Part shown: piece after piece, positions 26,130 to 35,828 of the stretch
How the letters are laid out: each line of letters opens with the position of its first letter
Numbering within the stretch: position 1 is the stretch's first letter
Assembly: GCA_903834135.1 (NCBI GenBank)
Contig: CAILHZ010000005.1
Location: 81,792-145,791, forward strand
Length of the DNA stretch: 64,000 bases
Direction of reading: 5' to 3'
Source: an uncultured Opitutia bacterium
Lineage (GTDB): Bacteria; Verrucomicrobiota; Verrucomicrobiia; Opitutales; Opitutaceae
Translations under genes and position numbers: made by a program
Notes under the pieces: model-generated
Database searches by the model: none
Told to the model about the DNA's origin: nothing
The model's input: only the letters and a program-made list of their open reading frames with translations

Positions 26130-27305
26130 TTAAGCGAGGTGGCCTGTTAGGCGACGTGCAGCTTCCTGCGCTTTGACTGCGATTTCACCCACTTTTAAAG
26201 CATGGGCTTGAGTCATTGCAATTTCGGTACGGTTGATACAGTCGAGAATAAATTCACCGAAGAAACGGAAACCGACTTGACCGGTTACGTTCAAGTGGTG
26301 TTCACCTTTCTTATCAATGATGTAAACGTGGTTGCCTGTGGTTTCACGGCCTACATCCACGTATTTTCTAAGTTCAATAGAACCTTCTGTTCCAGTAATG
26401 AAACAGCGGCCATCTCCCCAAGTGCTTAAGCCATCTGCTGTAAACCAGTTCACCTGAACGTAGTTTGAGCTGCCGCTACTGCCGATCAAAGAAGCTTCGC
26501 CGAAGTCTTCTAAACCGGGATGATCTGGATGGTTGAAGTTACCTACAGCTGAATTAGTAACGATTGCTTCTGTAGATTTTGAGTAGGTTAAGAATTGCTC
26601 AAATTGATGACTGCCAATGTCACCTAGAATTCCGCCGTATTGAGGACGGTTGAAAAACCACGATGGACGTGTGCTTAAGCTAATGCGATGAGGAGCAATA
26701 TTTAAGACCTGAACTACTTTACCGATAGTTCCACGCTCTAAAAGATCTGTCGCGTACATTGCAGCTTCAACGTGAATGCGTTCGCTATAGTACACCATAT
26801 ACTTGCGACCTGTGCGGGCTATAGTTGCTTTGATCTGATCGAGTTGCTCGAGTGTTGTGAACGGCGCTTTATCACTGAAGTAATCTTTTCCTGATTCCAT
26901 GACTTGGCAGCCTAGGGCAGCGCGTTCATTTGGAATAGCGGAAGAAGCTACAAGCTTAACGTCTGGATCTGAAAGGATTTCGTCGAGAGTGCGGGCAACT
27001 TTCGCTTGAGGATATTTTGAAAGAAACGCACTGACTCGAACTTGGTCTGTATCGTAAACCCATTTTACGGTAGCACCAGCTTCGGTTAGGCCGTTGCACA
27101 TGCCGTAGATGTGGGCGTGATCAATCTTTGCAACCGCGATTTCAAACTGACCAGGCTTTACAACCAAGTTTGGTTTGCCTCGTGGGGCGTAATTAGCTCC
27201 ATCGGCTTTTTGGAAAGTCGGTGTTTGAGCTTTAGTTTGTTTTGGGAGAAACGAGCTAACCGCCATAGCGGCTGCTGCTTGAGTAATGAAGCTTCGACGA
27301 TTCAT
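26130..27305 (-). CDS. Tat-exported Gfo/Idh/MocA family oxidoreductase
   Basis: A 391-residue NAD(P)-dependent oxidoreductase-family protein with a twin-arginine signal (MNRRSFITQAAAAMAVSSFLP). The Rossmann part is unusual: FEIAVAKIDHAHIYGMCNGLTEAG replaces the classic GxGxxG. The C-terminal domain has the family's SDKAPFTTLEQLDQI (EKP-like site written DKAP) and YGGILGDIGSHQFEQFL with a catalytic-site His. Proteins of this type in the PVC and Bacteroidetes groups act on sugars or glycosides in the periplasm. It lies 12 bases after another Gfo/Idh/MocA gene and is probably cotranscribed. Confidence 0.82.
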   Translation of the reverse strand: MNRRSFITQAAAAMAVSSFLPKQTKAQTPTFQKADGANYAPRGKPNLVVKPGQFEIAVAKIDHAHIYGMCNGLTEAGATVKWVYDTDQVRVSAFLSKYPQAKVARTLDEILSDPDVKLVASSAIPNERAALGCQVMESGKDYFSDKAPFTTLEQLDQIKATIARTGRKYMVYYSERIHVEAAMYATDLLERGTIGKVVQVLNIAPHRISLSTRPSWFFNRPQYGGILGDIGSHQFEQFLTYSKSTEAIVTNSAVGNFNHPDHPGLEDFGEASLIGSSGSSNYVQVNWFTADGLSTWGDGRCFITGTEGSIELRKYVDVGRETTGNHVYIIDKKGEHHLNVTGQVGFRFFGEFILDCINRTEIAMTQAHALKVGEIAVKAQEAARRLTGHLA

Positions 27306-27317
27306 AGGGATAATAAA

Positions 27318-28700
27318 TTATGATTTAAGAATAGAATGTATACCAAAATTTCCGCGTTGAGGAAGAGAAAGCATAGAATTTGCTTCATCGTCATTTACGA
27401 AGCGTTCTGCTTTAGGGTCCCAGTTTAGTGGGCGCCCCAGTTTCATTGCAATCCAGCTTATAATACAGGCTGCATTACTGCGGTGAGCGATAGGAGCGGG
27501 TGCTAGAGGTGTGTTTCTTGATTTCACACATTCAAGCCAGTTTAAGTGATGTTCCTTGCTCACAGGTAAGCGTACAGAAAGACCATTTGGATCAAGTAAC
27601 TTAGGGTCACTTGCATCAAGAGCTTTGATTGCCTTGCTTAATTTTGCAGTAGGATCACTAGGAGTTACTTCGCTATCACGCGTTACCCAGATCCAACCTT
27701 CATCACCAATAAATTTGAGCCCATTATTGAATTTATCTGTGACAACGACTTTTACGTTGTTTGGATAATCGAGCTCCACGTGATAAGCACCGTGAACATT
27801 CCAGATTTTATTTTTTGGAAATTCTGCAGTCGCTTCTACACGGCTAGGACCAGTATGCTCAACATCCATAGCCCAGTGTGCGGTATCATAATGGTGAGCG
27901 CCCCAACCTGTGATCATTCCTAAGCAATGGGCTTCATGTCTAAGCCAACCTGGTCGAGTCGTTACTGTATTTTGAGGATGTACACGCTGTTCAGTATAAT
28001 AGGCTTCGGGGGTTGGTCCAAGCCAGGTATTGAAATCGAGATTTGCAGGGATTGGCTGCTCAGGACTATCAGGAGCTGTAGGATCAATCGGCAGTCCAAT
28101 TTCAACTCGGTTTAAGCGGCCAACTCGGCCACTTCGCACAAGTTCACAAGCTTGACGAAATTGTACCCAAGAGCGCTGCTGGCTACCAATTTGGAAAATA
28201 CGATCTGTTTTAGCAATAGCATCTCTTAAGGCCTGACCCTCGGCATGGGTCATAGTCATTGGCTTTTGTAAATAGACATCTTTACCTGCATAGATTGCCG
28301 CCAAAGCCAATTGAGCATGCCAGTGATCGGGTGTGCTAATGACTACAGCATCAATATCTTTACGTTCTAATAATTCACGGTAGTTGCTATAGGTCTCGAT
28401 ATCAGGTCTTGGATGATCAGACGCTGTTTTGAAATTCTGTATGAAGTGTTTTGCTTGTGCTACTCGGTTAGAGTCTAGGTCACACAATGCGACGTAATCG
28501 GCTAGGCCAGAATTTAGAACACCGGGCATATCATGGCCTGTTGCGATACGTCCGCATCCAATGTGCGCAACGCGCACTCGGTTACTTGGTGAATCAGCAC
28601 CTAAAAGCCGGGAGGGGATAATAAGAGGAGCTGAAACAGCTGCAGCTGCTTTGGCGGCAGTTTTAAAAAATTGACGACGGGAAAGGCCAGAAGTGTTCAT
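27318..28700 (-). CDS. Tat-exported Gfo/Idh/MocA family oxidoreductase
   Basis: A 460-residue protein with a twin-arginine signal (LSRRQFFKTAAKAAAAVS) and a classical nucleotide-binding segment RVAHIGCGRIATGHD. The conserved EKP-type motif reads DVYLQKPMTMTHAEGQ, and GWGAHHYDTAHWAMD carries the catalytic-site His pair. The C-terminal segment LNWLECVKSRNTPLAPAPIAHRSNAACIISWIAMKLGR is typical of the PVC-enriched secreted subfamily. First gene of a two-gene unit. A 17-base palindrome lies about 120 bases upstream, a candidate operator. Confidence 0.88.
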   Translation of the reverse strand: MNTSGLSRRQFFKTAAKAAAAVSAPLIIPSRLLGADSPSNRVRVAHIGCGRIATGHDMPGVLNSGLADYVALCDLDSNRVAQAKHFIQNFKTASDHPRPDIETYSNYRELLERKDIDAVVISTPDHWHAQLALAAIYAGKDVYLQKPMTMTHAEGQALRDAIAKTDRIFQIGSQQRSWVQFRQACELVRSGRVGRLNRVEIGLPIDPTAPDSPEQPIPANLDFNTWLGPTPEAYYTEQRVHPQNTVTTRPGWLRHEAHCLGMITGWGAHHYDTAHWAMDVEHTGPSRVEATAEFPKNKIWNVHGAYHVELDYPNNVKVVVTDKFNNGLKFIGDEGWIWVTRDSEVTPSDPTAKLSKAIKALDASDPKLLDPNGLSVRLPVSKEHHLNWLECVKSRNTPLAPAPIAHRSNAACIISWIAMKLGRPLNWDPKAERFVNDDEANSMLSLPQRGNFGIHSILKS

Positions 28701-28817
28701 GGGGTTAATCTTTGCTGACTGAGTGGGGCTAGGGAATAATGCTTACGTCTTTGAAGGTTTCACGCAAGTGCGTTACTTTCGGACAGTCTTTTTTAGCTCA
28801 ATGCATAGGCTTGGCAC

Positions 28818-28834
28818 TGTTTACATTGTAAACA
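28818..28834. promoter_or_regulatory. Perfect palindrome upstream of the oxidoreductase operon
   Basis: TGTTTACATTGTAAACA: 8-base perfect arms about a single central base. On the minus strand it contains TACAAT, a five-of-six -10 match pointing towards the Gfo/Idh/MocA operon. A repressor bound here would block that promoter. The form resembles LacI- or GntR-type sites, but no regulator is adjacent. Confidence 0.5.
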
Positions 28835-28883
28835 ACTTTTAATTTATGGCTTCTGTAGTTTAGTCCTGTCGGATAGGTGAAAA

Positions 28884-28925
28884 AGATGCGGCACTGCTTA
28901 CCCCTCAAGCAGGGCGCCGCAATCT
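28884..28925 (-). terminator. Strong GC hairpin with T-tail downstream of tRNA-Ser
   Basis: On the minus strand an AAGATTGCGGC arm pairs with GCCGCATCTT (one bulge). An inner CTGCTT/AAGCAG stem closes a 7-base loop, and the hairpin is followed by CTTTTTC. It ends the 396-base gap 28701-29096, which otherwise holds only the palindrome and the operon promoter. It probably terminates transcription of the tRNA genes, or of an unrecognised small RNA in 28926-29096. Confidence 0.6.
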
Positions 28926-29096
28926 TGATGTTTCTACTCTGAGCAGTATCTACCTAAAAAAACAATAGAAGAGACGAGTTCCCAGAAATTGGTTTTCGTG
29001 ATGTTGTTACTTCTAGAATTGTAGCGTGAAGCTGATCGATGGGATTAGGCTGATAACTTAGCCTATTTGCCGCGCGATTGCTTGGATTTATAAACA

Positions 29097-29184
29097 TGGC
29101 GGAGAGGGAGGGATTCGAACCCCCGGTACCTTTCGGCACACCTGATTTCGAGTCAGGCGCGATCGACCACTCTGCCACCTCTCC
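29097..29184 (-). tRNA. tRNA-Ser (anticodon CGA)
   Basis: Full class II cloverleaf of 88 bases including an encoded CCA. The acceptor stem is GGAGAGG/CCTCTCC with discriminator G. Anticodon stem CCTGA/TCAGG encloses the loop CTCGAAA with anticodon CGA, reading UCG. A long variable arm TGTGCCGAAAGGTAC and the T-loop GTTCGAATC are present. It lies 157 bases downstream of tRNA-Pro on the same strand. Confidence 0.97.
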
Positions 29185-29310
29185 GTTTCGCAGCTAGTTC
29201 AGAAGGTGAAGGACCGCAGACTTAGCGTTAGACGGCAAGAGTTTTTTGGAATGCTACCGAGGGCTATTGGCTGTCAGTACCTATTTAAATATCGTTTTTA
29301 CGATAGGGAT

Positions 29311-29340
29311 TTCTCAAGACGTTTACGTCTATACTGAGAA
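29311..29340. terminator. Hairpin adjoining the 3' end of tRNA-Pro
   Basis: Outer arms TTCTCA and TGAGAA, and inner arms AGACG and CGTCT with a four-base bulge, directly abut the encoded CCA of tRNA-Pro. There is no T-run, so it may serve 3' processing rather than termination. A second small stem (ATCG/CGAT, 29291-29304) follows on the minus strand. Confidence 0.35.
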
Positions 29341-29341
29341 A

Positions 29342-29418
29342 TGGTCGGGGCGATAGGATTCGAACCTACGACCTCCTGGTCCCAAACCAGGCGCTCTACC
29401 AGGCTAAGCTACACCCCG
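29342..29418 (-). tRNA. tRNA-Pro (anticodon TGG)
   Basis: Cloverleaf of 77 bases including an encoded CCA. The acceptor is CGGGGTG/CGCCCCG with discriminator A. Anticodon stem CCTGG/CCAGG holds loop TTTGGGA with anticodon TGG, reading CCA and probably other proline codons. The T-arm GTTCGAATC is intact. Its initial C is typical of tRNA-Pro. Confidence 0.97.
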
Positions 29419-29657
29419 AAGGAGTCCAAAGCATGGGCGAAGTGGGCTTATGTCAACGCTGCCGTTCATTTTCCTTCAAAAATTAGTACTTTTAGCACTG
29501 TTTTCGGTTTTCCGGGAAAGACTTACGCAATTACGTAAATTTTGGTCTATTAGGTGCCTTCTAGCACAAGATTTAGCTTAATCTTATGCCGTTATGGATA
29601 ATCTCTGCTTGCGTCACTCGGAGATTCGTTTTTTGATCACTACTTAATTCTTTAAAA

Positions 29658-30164
29658 ATGGATACCATTTCCCGCGAAAATAATAGCATGCTCCCAATCG
29701 GCGGCGTAATTGTAGGCGTTCTCGCCTTAGTTTTAGCCGGCTGGTCCCTTGCGACTCTCTCCAAGGTAAAAACACAACTTGTCGCTCTTGAAGAGAAGAC
29801 AGCTAAGATTGATGACATTGCTGCACAAGCAAGCTCAGCATCATCAAAAGCCGATTCTGTTAAAGCAGGACTTGATTCCGTTGCTAAGCAGACTCAAGAC
29901 GCTTTCACCGCAGTGGGTAACACGCTAGGAACTATTCAAGCACAAGTTGCTAAAATGGAAGAGGGTTCAAAACATCCAGCTGCTAAAGGTGGCAAAGGTG
30001 CTGTTGCAGGTCCTGGTGAATATCTCGTTAAGGCTCATGACACAGCTACTAAAATTGCTAAAGCAGCAGGTTGTTCTGTTGCTGATCTCAAGGCAGCTAA
30101 CTCCGGTGTTAACTGGGCAAAGTTGCACTTAGGTCAAAAGATCAAGCTTCCAGAAAAGAAGTAA
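29658..30164 (+). CDS. Membrane-anchored LysM domain protein
   Basis: A 168-residue protein with one N-terminal membrane segment (MLPIGGVIVGVLALVLAGWSL). An Ala/Ser/Lys-rich, probably coiled-coil, region (residues 35-105) and a glycine-rich hinge lead to a C-terminal LysM repeat (about 120-165: GEYLVKAHDTATKIAKAAGCSVADLKAAN to LGQKIKLP). LysM binds peptidoglycan, so the protein likely spans from the inner membrane to the wall. A strong terminator follows. Upstream, 29600-29634 holds a weak AATCTC/GAGATT hairpin with six T's; otherwise the 239-base gap to tRNA-Pro is empty. Confidence 0.85.
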   Translation: MDTISRENNSMLPIGGVIVGVLALVLAGWSLATLSKVKTQLVALEEKTAKIDDIAAQASSASSKADSVKAGLDSVAKQTQDAFTAVGNTLGTIQAQVAKMEEGSKHPAAKGGKGAVAGPGEYLVKAHDTATKIAKAAGCSVADLKAANSGVNWAKLHLGQKIKLPEKK

Positions 30165-30183
30165 TATCTTACTTTAAATTTTC

Positions 30184-30217
30184 AAAGGGGTCGGGCCTTG
30201 ATTGGCTCGGCCCCTTT
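30184..30217 (+). terminator. Rho-independent terminator after the LysM gene
   Basis: A 14-pair stem with two G-U pairs (AAAGGGGTCGGGCC against GGCTCGGCCCCTTT), loop TTGATT, then TTGTTTTT. The longest open frame of the next gene begins in the loop, so that frame's first TTG cannot be its natural start. Confidence 0.9.
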
Positions 30218-30239
30218 TGTTTTTATACCTACAAAATTT

Positions 30240-30809
30240 GTGGAGCCAGAACCTCAAAGATGGAAACGGGGCGCTGAACGTAAACTCGCAGAAACGAGAA
30301 TTCTCGATCTCTTGAGTGTTCAGTTTACTCATCCTGTTCGTGGCACTCAGAGAGATTTTATCGTTGTGGATGCACCTGATTGGGTGAACGTGGTAGCACT
30401 TACAGCAGACAAAAAAATTGTTTTAGTACGACAGTTTAGGTACGGAACTAATCAACTCTCACTTGAGATTCCAGGTGGTGTAATCGAACCTAAAGAAGAT
30501 CCTGTGGTTGCTGCAGTGCGTGAATTAAAAGAAGAAACAGGTTACTCAGGTAGTAACGCGCGCTTAATTGCATCAATTCATCCTAACCCTGCTATTCAAA
30601 ATAACCGCTGCCACTTAGTCTTAGTCGAGAATGCTGTATTAAGTGACGTTGTGCAATGGGATGAAGACGAGGAGATGTCTTGTGAGGTGATGCCTGTTGA
30701 GGCTGTGCTCGCATTAGCAAGAGAAGGTAAAATTACTCACAGTCTTGTATTATGTGGGCTATTTCACTTTGAGGGTTGGTGGAAAAGTCAGTCTATTTCT
30801 GAGATTTGA
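30240..30809 (+). CDS. Nudix hydrolase, ADP-ribose pyrophosphatase type
   Basis: About 189 residues from the GTG at 30240. The frame is open to a TTG at 30198, but that lies in the LysM terminator loop. The Nudix box GGVIEPKEDPVVAAVRELKEETGY (residues 79-102) fits G-x5-E-x7-REx2EExG exactly. VRQFRYGTNQLSLEIP before it and SIHPNPAIQNNRCHLVLVENA after it are characteristic of ADP-ribose/NDP-sugar pyrophosphatases, which clear reactive ADP-ribose. No Shine-Dalgarno is present; an ATACCT -10-like sequence ends close upstream. Confidence 0.85.
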   Translation: MEPEPQRWKRGAERKLAETRILDLLSVQFTHPVRGTQRDFIVVDAPDWVNVVALTADKKIVLVRQFRYGTNQLSLEIPGGVIEPKEDPVVAAVRELKEETGYSGSNARLIASIHPNPAIQNNRCHLVLVENAVLSDVVQWDEDEEMSCEVMPVEAVLALAREGKITHSLVLCGLFHFEGWWKSQSISEI

Positions 30810-30872
30810 CTTACTGTACTTCAGACTTACGTTTTAGGCAGTGCCACAGTGGTACTCATTCTTAATTTACAC

Positions 30873-32135
30873 ATGCCTGAAGTCTTATTCGCCAATTCTA
30901 AGAGCGCGCTAGGGAGCGTCTTGGCGGAGTGTATCCCTACGGCTTTAGAGGCAGAGATTAGGCATATCTATAAAGCTAGTCCCCTTTACGAAAAGCGTTT
31001 TCCACTTCACGCAGATCCTCTGAATTGGAGCTGCTTTAAGGAAATCCCGCTTTTATCTAAGCGCGAAATTGTGGAGCGCGGGCATTATGCCTTCTTTACT
31101 GATCATTTAGAAGTAGAGCGCGGGCTTGAGCAAAAAAAGCTCGAATACGAAAGTACCTCAGGAACTACATCTGGCCCAATGACAGTCATTATGGAGGAGG
31201 GTTGGTGGACTGCTCAAACTCAGCGCGCGTACCGGGCTTCTTCAATTCTACGTCCTTATGCAGATCGGCCGTACCGTAAATGTGTTCTAGCTCCTGTAGG
31301 GTGTTCGAGTAATCTCTGCCCTTACGAAGATCATCCTTTTCCAAACCGATATTTTGATGGCACGGTTTATTTAAATTTATCTAGTGATCCATTTGCTTTC
31401 CCTGAAAGCGAATGGGACCGCATTGTTGTAGAACTTCAAGCAACTCAGCCCGAAGTTATCGAGGGAGAACCTGTTTATTTATCGCTACTTGCACGTGCTG
31501 CTCAAAAACGAGGTGTTAAAGTACCGAGTGTTAAAGTCGTAATTTTAACCTACGGTAAAGCGAGTCTTCAGCATAGTAAGCGCATTCAGGAAGTATTTCC
31601 TGCCCTTCAGGTAGATTTATATGGATCAACCGAGGCTGGTTATCTTTTTGTAGGGAAAGCCTTCAAAGATAATTTAGTGGTGATCGATGAGAACGCATTT
31701 ATTGAACTCATACCATGGCGTAGTGAAATCAATGACACCTTCCAAATTATTGTAACAACGAGGGATAGGCAGGCTATGCCTCTTTTACGTTACCACACAG
31801 GTGATATCGTCAGACGCTTACCTACCGGTTTTCGTATATTGGGTCGCGAAAAAGACCTTTATTTTAGGAAAGACGGCAGCCTAATGACTGTTACTGATGT
31901 GGATGAAGCTTTACCGCTTAATTTTGCATGTTGGCATTATATGCTGACCCAAACCGCAGATTTAAGGTGGGATTTCCATTATGTCTCTGATCATACCCTT
32001 GATCATACCGAACTTGAGGCCTCTTTGGCCCAGGTCATAGGGGAGGGGGCCAGGGTAAACGCTTTTAGGCGCCGCAGTATTGCCCCAGCTGGAAGTGGTA
32101 AATTTTCACTCCTAAAGCCACTGGGTAAGGCCTAA
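30873..32135 (+). CDS. PaaK/CapK-like adenylate-forming ligase
   Basis: About 420 residues from ATG 30873 (a GTG 24 bases earlier is possible). Adenylate-forming superfamily motifs are present: the P-loop-like ESTSGTTSGPM, VVILTYGKAS, DLYGSTEAGY and LLRYHTGDIVRRL. This is the phenylacetate-CoA ligase/coenzyme F390 synthetase branch, which activates a carboxylate as acyl-AMP and often transfers it to CoA. The substrate cannot be read. Neighbours (Nudix, succinate dehydrogenase) give no pathway. The C-terminal domain is short and the usual FRKDGSLMTVTDVDEAL hinge is recognisable. Confidence 0.75.
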   Translation: MPEVLFANSKSALGSVLAECIPTALEAEIRHIYKASPLYEKRFPLHADPLNWSCFKEIPLLSKREIVERGHYAFFTDHLEVERGLEQKKLEYESTSGTTSGPMTVIMEEGWWTAQTQRAYRASSILRPYADRPYRKCVLAPVGCSSNLCPYEDHPFPNRYFDGTVYLNLSSDPFAFPESEWDRIVVELQATQPEVIEGEPVYLSLLARAAQKRGVKVPSVKVVILTYGKASLQHSKRIQEVFPALQVDLYGSTEAGYLFVGKAFKDNLVVIDENAFIELIPWRSEINDTFQIIVTTRDRQAMPLLRYHTGDIVRRLPTGFRILGREKDLYFRKDGSLMTVTDVDEALPLNFACWHYMLTQTADLRWDFHYVSDHTLDHTELEASLAQVIGEGARVNAFRRRSIAPAGSGKFSLLKPLGKA

Positions 32136-32297
32136 ATATAGAGCTTAGCTTTGATTTAAACAGCTTGGAGTATTTGTTTAGCTTGTCGGCCTTGTAAAAG
32201 CTCTAATAGTCGTTGCCAGAAGGCTTTGCCTTGCTTTACAACCCCTTTAGCCCTGTAGAGAATAATCTCTTCATTATTATTACCTACGTTTAAATCG

Positions 32298-33065
32298 ATG
32301 AATCCTCTAGGTCACCTCTTTTGCTCCACCATTGGCCGTAAGGTCATAATGGCTGTGACGGGTATTGTGTTAATCGGATTCGTAATTGGACACCTTGTTG
32401 GCAACTTACAGGTCTTTGAAGAGCCAGATCGCATCAACGGGTATGCTCAATTTTTACATACCCTAGGTCCCGTGTTATGGGTGATGCGTATCACCTTACT
32501 CGTCTGTGCTGGGCTTCATATCTGGGCAGCGACTGTATTAACGATTGAAGACCGCAAAGCACGCGGTGCTGTTGACTACCGTACAAAGACCTGGATTCAA
32601 GCTACCCTATCTTCACGTTACATGCGCTGGACGGGTTATGTTGTTTTAGCATTCGTTATCTATCACTTAGCTCAGTTCACGCTTGGGAGTGTTCAGAGTG
32701 CTTCCTATAAAGAAAATCTACCTGAATATACTATGAATGCCGATTACCATGTGATGGGAATCCCTGTCGTGCATGCAGGTACTCATGTACATGATGTTCG
32801 TTCAATGGTGATTCTAGGGTTCAGTCAGCCTATTGTCGCATTCTTTTATATATTCGCTGTAGGTCTTCTTTCATTACACTTGCTGCATGGAGCACAAAGC
32901 TTGTTTCAAACTTTAGGGCTTCGCAATTCAAGCTGGGGTAAAGCGCTACGTGCTATTGTTACACTTGCCTGCCTTGCATACTTTCTAGGAAACCTCGCTA
33001 TCCCGGGAGCGGTTCTTACAGGTCATTTAAAACTTAACCCCGCATCTGCTTCGAGCACTCCTTAG
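32298..33065 (+). CDS. sdhC: Succinate dehydrogenase cytochrome b558 subunit
   Basis: A 255-residue membrane anchor with five hydrophobic helices, of the fused b558 type found with three-subunit succinate:quinone reductases. Helical segments with candidate heme-ligating histidines include GIVLIGFVIGHLVGNL, LLVCAGLHIWAA, YVVLAFVIYHLAQF and FYIFAVGLLSLHLLHGAQS. First gene of sdhCAB, 18 bases before sdhA. The 162-base upstream gap has only a small AAGGC/GCCTT stem and no clear promoter. This membrane type is common in Bacteroidetes, Chlorobi and Verrucomicrobia. Confidence 0.93.
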   Translation: MNPLGHLFCSTIGRKVIMAVTGIVLIGFVIGHLVGNLQVFEEPDRINGYAQFLHTLGPVLWVMRITLLVCAGLHIWAATVLTIEDRKARGAVDYRTKTWIQATLSSRYMRWTGYVVLAFVIYHLAQFTLGSVQSASYKENLPEYTMNADYHVMGIPVVHAGTHVHDVRSMVILGFSQPIVAFFYIFAVGLLSLHLLHGAQSLFQTLGLRNSSWGKALRAIVTLACLAYFLGNLAIPGAVLTGHLKLNPASASSTP

Positions 33066-33083
33066 TTTTAACGCATTTGAGTT

Positions 33084-35006
33084 ATGGCACAACTTGATCC
33101 AAAAATTCCTTCTGGTCCGCTCGCTGAAAAATGGCGTAAGCACAAGATGGACATCAAACTCGTAAATCCTGCCAATAAGCGCAAATACGAGATTATAGTA
33201 GTCGGTGCTGGTTTAGCTGGTTCTTCAGCAGCAGCTACACTTGGGGAATTAGGCTATAAAGTTAAAAATTTTGTATTTCATGACAGTCCTCGTCGTGCGC
33301 ATTCGATTGCTGCTCAGGGCGGAATTAATGCAGCAAAGAATTACCAAAATGACGGCGATAGTGTGCACCGTTTATTCTACGATACAATTAAGGGCGGTGA
33401 CTACCGTGCAAGAGAAGCAAACATTCATCGTTTAGCAGAAGTTTCTGTAAATATTATTGATCAGTGTGTCGCGCAGGGTGTTCCTTTTGCTCGTGAGTAC
33501 GGTGGCTTACTTGCAAATCGCTCCTTCGGTGGTGCTCAAGTATCTCGTACGTTTTATGCACGAGGCCAAACTGGTCAGCAGTTACTGCTTGGAGCTTATT
33601 CTGCACTTTCTCGCATGGTTGGCTCAGGAGCTGTAGAATTAAATACACATAGCGAGATGCTTGATCTTGTGGTAGTGGATGGTCACGCCAAGGGAATCAT
33701 CGTTCGTGATTTAACAACAGGTGTTATCACCGCTCACTCTGCAGACGCAGTTATTTTAGCAACGGGTGGATACGGAAATGTTTTCAATTTATCCACCTAT
33801 GCGCGTGGATCAAATACCACTGCAATTTGGAGAGCATATAAGAAGGGTGCATGTTTTGCTAATCCTTCCTACGCGCAGATTCATCCTACTTGTATTCCTG
33901 TTTCTGGTGACTATCAGTCAAAGTTAACGCTGATGTCCGAGTCGCTACGTAATGATGGTCGTATTTGGGTACCAAAGAACAAAGAAGACTGTGGTAAGCC
34001 ACCCGCTTCAATTCCAGAGGCTGACCGTGATTATTATCTTGAGCGCATGTATCCTGCTTTCGGAAATCTTTGTCCGCGTGATATTGCTTCCCGTGCTGCA
34101 AAGCGGGTTTGCGATGAAGGCCGTGGCGTAGGTGAAACCGGACTTGGTGTTTATCTTGATTTTGCTGATGCGATTAAACGTCTTGGCGAGGCAGGTGTAC
34201 GTGAACGTTACGGTAATCTTTTTGATATTTATCACGAGATCACTAACGAGAACGCGTACAAAGTACCGATGCGTATTTTCCCAGCCGTGCATTACACGAT
34301 GGGTGGTCTGTGGGTAGACTATAATTTGATGTCAAATCTCCCAGGGCTTTTCGTTTTGGGTGAAGCTAACTTCTCAGATCATGGTGCTAATCGCTTAGGA
34401 GCTTCAGCTCTTATGCAGGGATTAGCAGATGGTTATTTTGTTATTCCCTATACTGTGGGTGATTACCTAGCAGGACAAAAACCAAATTCACGTCCTTCAG
34501 TAAATTCTCATGAATTTGTTAAAGCTATAGCAGATGTAGAATCTAGTGTTGCTCGATTCTTAAGCAATAAAGGTAAGGAACCAGTAAGCTATTACCATAA
34601 ACGTTTAGGTAAGATTTTATGGCAGCACTGCGGCATGGCTCGTAATAAAGCTGGACTAGAACAAGGCATTAAAGAGATTGCTCAATTAAGAGAAGAATTC
34701 TGGGCAAATGTGAAAGTACCTGGTTCTGCTGATACGCTTAACCAGTCCTTAGAGCAGGCAGGACGAGTCGCTGACTTTTTGGAATTAGGCGAACTCATGT
34801 GCCGTGACGCACTTTCACGTGAAGAAAGTTGCGGCTGTCATTTCCGTGAAGAGTATCAACATCCTGATGGAGAATGTAAGCGAGATGACGAAAACTTCTC
34901 CCATGTTGCTGCCTGGGAATATCAAGGTGAGGGGAAAACTCCGATCCGTAATGTTGAGAAACTTAACTACGAATTCACAAAGATGAGCGTCAGGAACTAC
35001 AAGTAA
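33084..35006 (+). CDS. sdhA: Succinate dehydrogenase flavoprotein subunit
   Basis: A 640-residue FAD subunit oxidising succinate to fumarate. FAD fold [15 protein letters not shown] near residue 40, and [15 protein letters not shown] containing the His that carries covalent [13 protein letters not shown], the active-site HPTCIP and [26 protein letters not shown] follow. Length and order match SdhA of the b558-type complexes. It is followed ten bases later by sdhB, whose Shine-Dalgarno AAGGAA overlaps this stop codon. Confidence 0.96.
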   Translation: MAQLDPKIPSGPLAEKWRKHKMDIKLVNPANKRKYEIIVVGAGLAGSSAAATLGELGYKVKNFVFHDSPRRAHSIAAQGGINAAKNYQNDGDSVHRLFYDTIKGGDYRAREANIHRLAEVSVNIIDQCVAQGVPFAREYGGLLANRSFGGAQVSRTFYARGQTGQQLLLGAYSALSRMVGSGAVELNTHSEMLDLVVVDGHAKGIIVRDLTTGVITAHSADAVILATGGYGNVFNLSTYARGSNTTAIWRAYKKGACFANPSYAQIHPTCIPVSGDYQSKLTLMSESLRNDGRIWVPKNKEDCGKPPASIPEADRDYYLERMYPAFGNLCPRDIASRAAKRVCDEGRGVGETGLGVYLDFADAIKRLGEAGVRERYGNLFDIYHEITNENAYKVPMRIFPAVHYTMGGLWVDYNLMSNLPGLFVLGEANFSDHGANRLGASALMQGLADGYFVIPYTVGDYLAGQKPNSRPSVNSHEFVKAIADVESSVARFLSNKGKEPVSYYHKRLGKILWQHCGMARNKAGLEQGIKEIAQLREEFWANVKVPGSADTLNQSLEQAGRVADFLELGELMCRDALSREESCGCHFREEYQHPDGECKRDDENFSHVAAWEYQGEGKTPIRNVEKLNYEFTKMSVRNYK

Positions 35007-35015
35007 GGAACCGCT

Positions 35016-35828
35016 ATGTCTTCAGAAAAAAATTCAAAAAGCATTTCGGTTACGCTACGCGTTTGGCGCCAAGCAGGGCCAAATAAGCCAGGTCAATTCG
35101 TGGAGTATCCCGCGCACAATCTGAGCCCTAATATGTCGTTTTTAGAGATGCTCGACGTTGTCAATGATGAGTTGACGGTTAAGGGGCAGGAGCCAATTGC
35201 GTTTGCTCATGATTGTCGTGAAGGCATTTGCGGTACGTGCTCTTTAGTAATCAATGGAGAACCGCATGGTCCGCATGAAGGTGTAGCAAGTTGCCAAACC
35301 TACATTCGTAGTTTTGCAGATGGAGAAGTCGTTACTATAGAACCATTCCGCGCAGCACCTTTTCCTGTTATTAAAGATTTGGTCACAGATCGCAGCGCCT
35401 TTGATAAGATCCAACAAGCCGGTGGATTTATCACAGCACGTGCGGGTTCTGCTCCAGATGCTAATGCAACTTCTATATCTAAAGTAGATGCAGATTTAGC
35501 GATGGATGCAGCTCAGTGTATCGGATGCGGTGCCTGCGTAGCAGCATGTAAGAACGCCAGTGCCATGCTTTTTGTCGCAGCAAAGGTTTCACACTTAGGC
35601 ATATTACCTCAAGGCCAGGCCGAACGTGATAAACGTGTACTTGCGATGGTTAACACGATGGATGACCTAGGCTTTGGCGGTTGCACCAATCAATATGAGT
35701 GCAGTGCGGCCTGTCCTAAATTGATCTCACACGACTTTATTTCCCGCTTAAATGGGGACTATATCGCTGCAAGCTTCCGCTCGATGTTTAAGCAAGCTCC
35801 TGCTCAAACAGATGGTGGGGCAGGTTAA
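35016..35828 (+). CDS. sdhB: Succinate dehydrogenase iron-sulfur subunit
   Basis: A 270-residue subunit carrying electrons from FAD to quinone. The three cluster sites appear in order: plant-type [2Fe-2S] [15 protein letters not shown] with the distal Cys in GVASCQTY, [4Fe-4S] [13 protein letters not shown], and [3Fe-4S] [13 protein letters not shown]. Last gene of the operon. The stop lies within an AAGTAA...TTACTT inverted repeat, followed by a second perfect hairpin, so termination is probably here. Confidence 0.96.
   Translation: MSSEKNSKSISVTLRVWRQAGPNKPGQFVEYPAHNLSPNMSFLEMLDVVNDELTVKGQEPIAFAHDCREGICGTCSLVINGEPHGPHEGVASCQTYIRSFADGEVVTIEPFRAAPFPVIKDLVTDRSAFDKIQQAGGFITARAGSAPDANATSISKVDADLAMDAAQCIGCGACVAACKNASAMLFVAAKVSHLGILPQGQAERDKRVLAMVNTMDDLGFGGCTNQYECSAACPKLISHDFISRLNGDYIAASFRSMFKQAPAQTDGGAG

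Noticed and set aside
30198..30239. TTG at 30198 as start of the Nudix gene
   Set aside because: It lies in the loop of the LysM gene terminator; the GTG at 30240 gives a normal family N-terminus.
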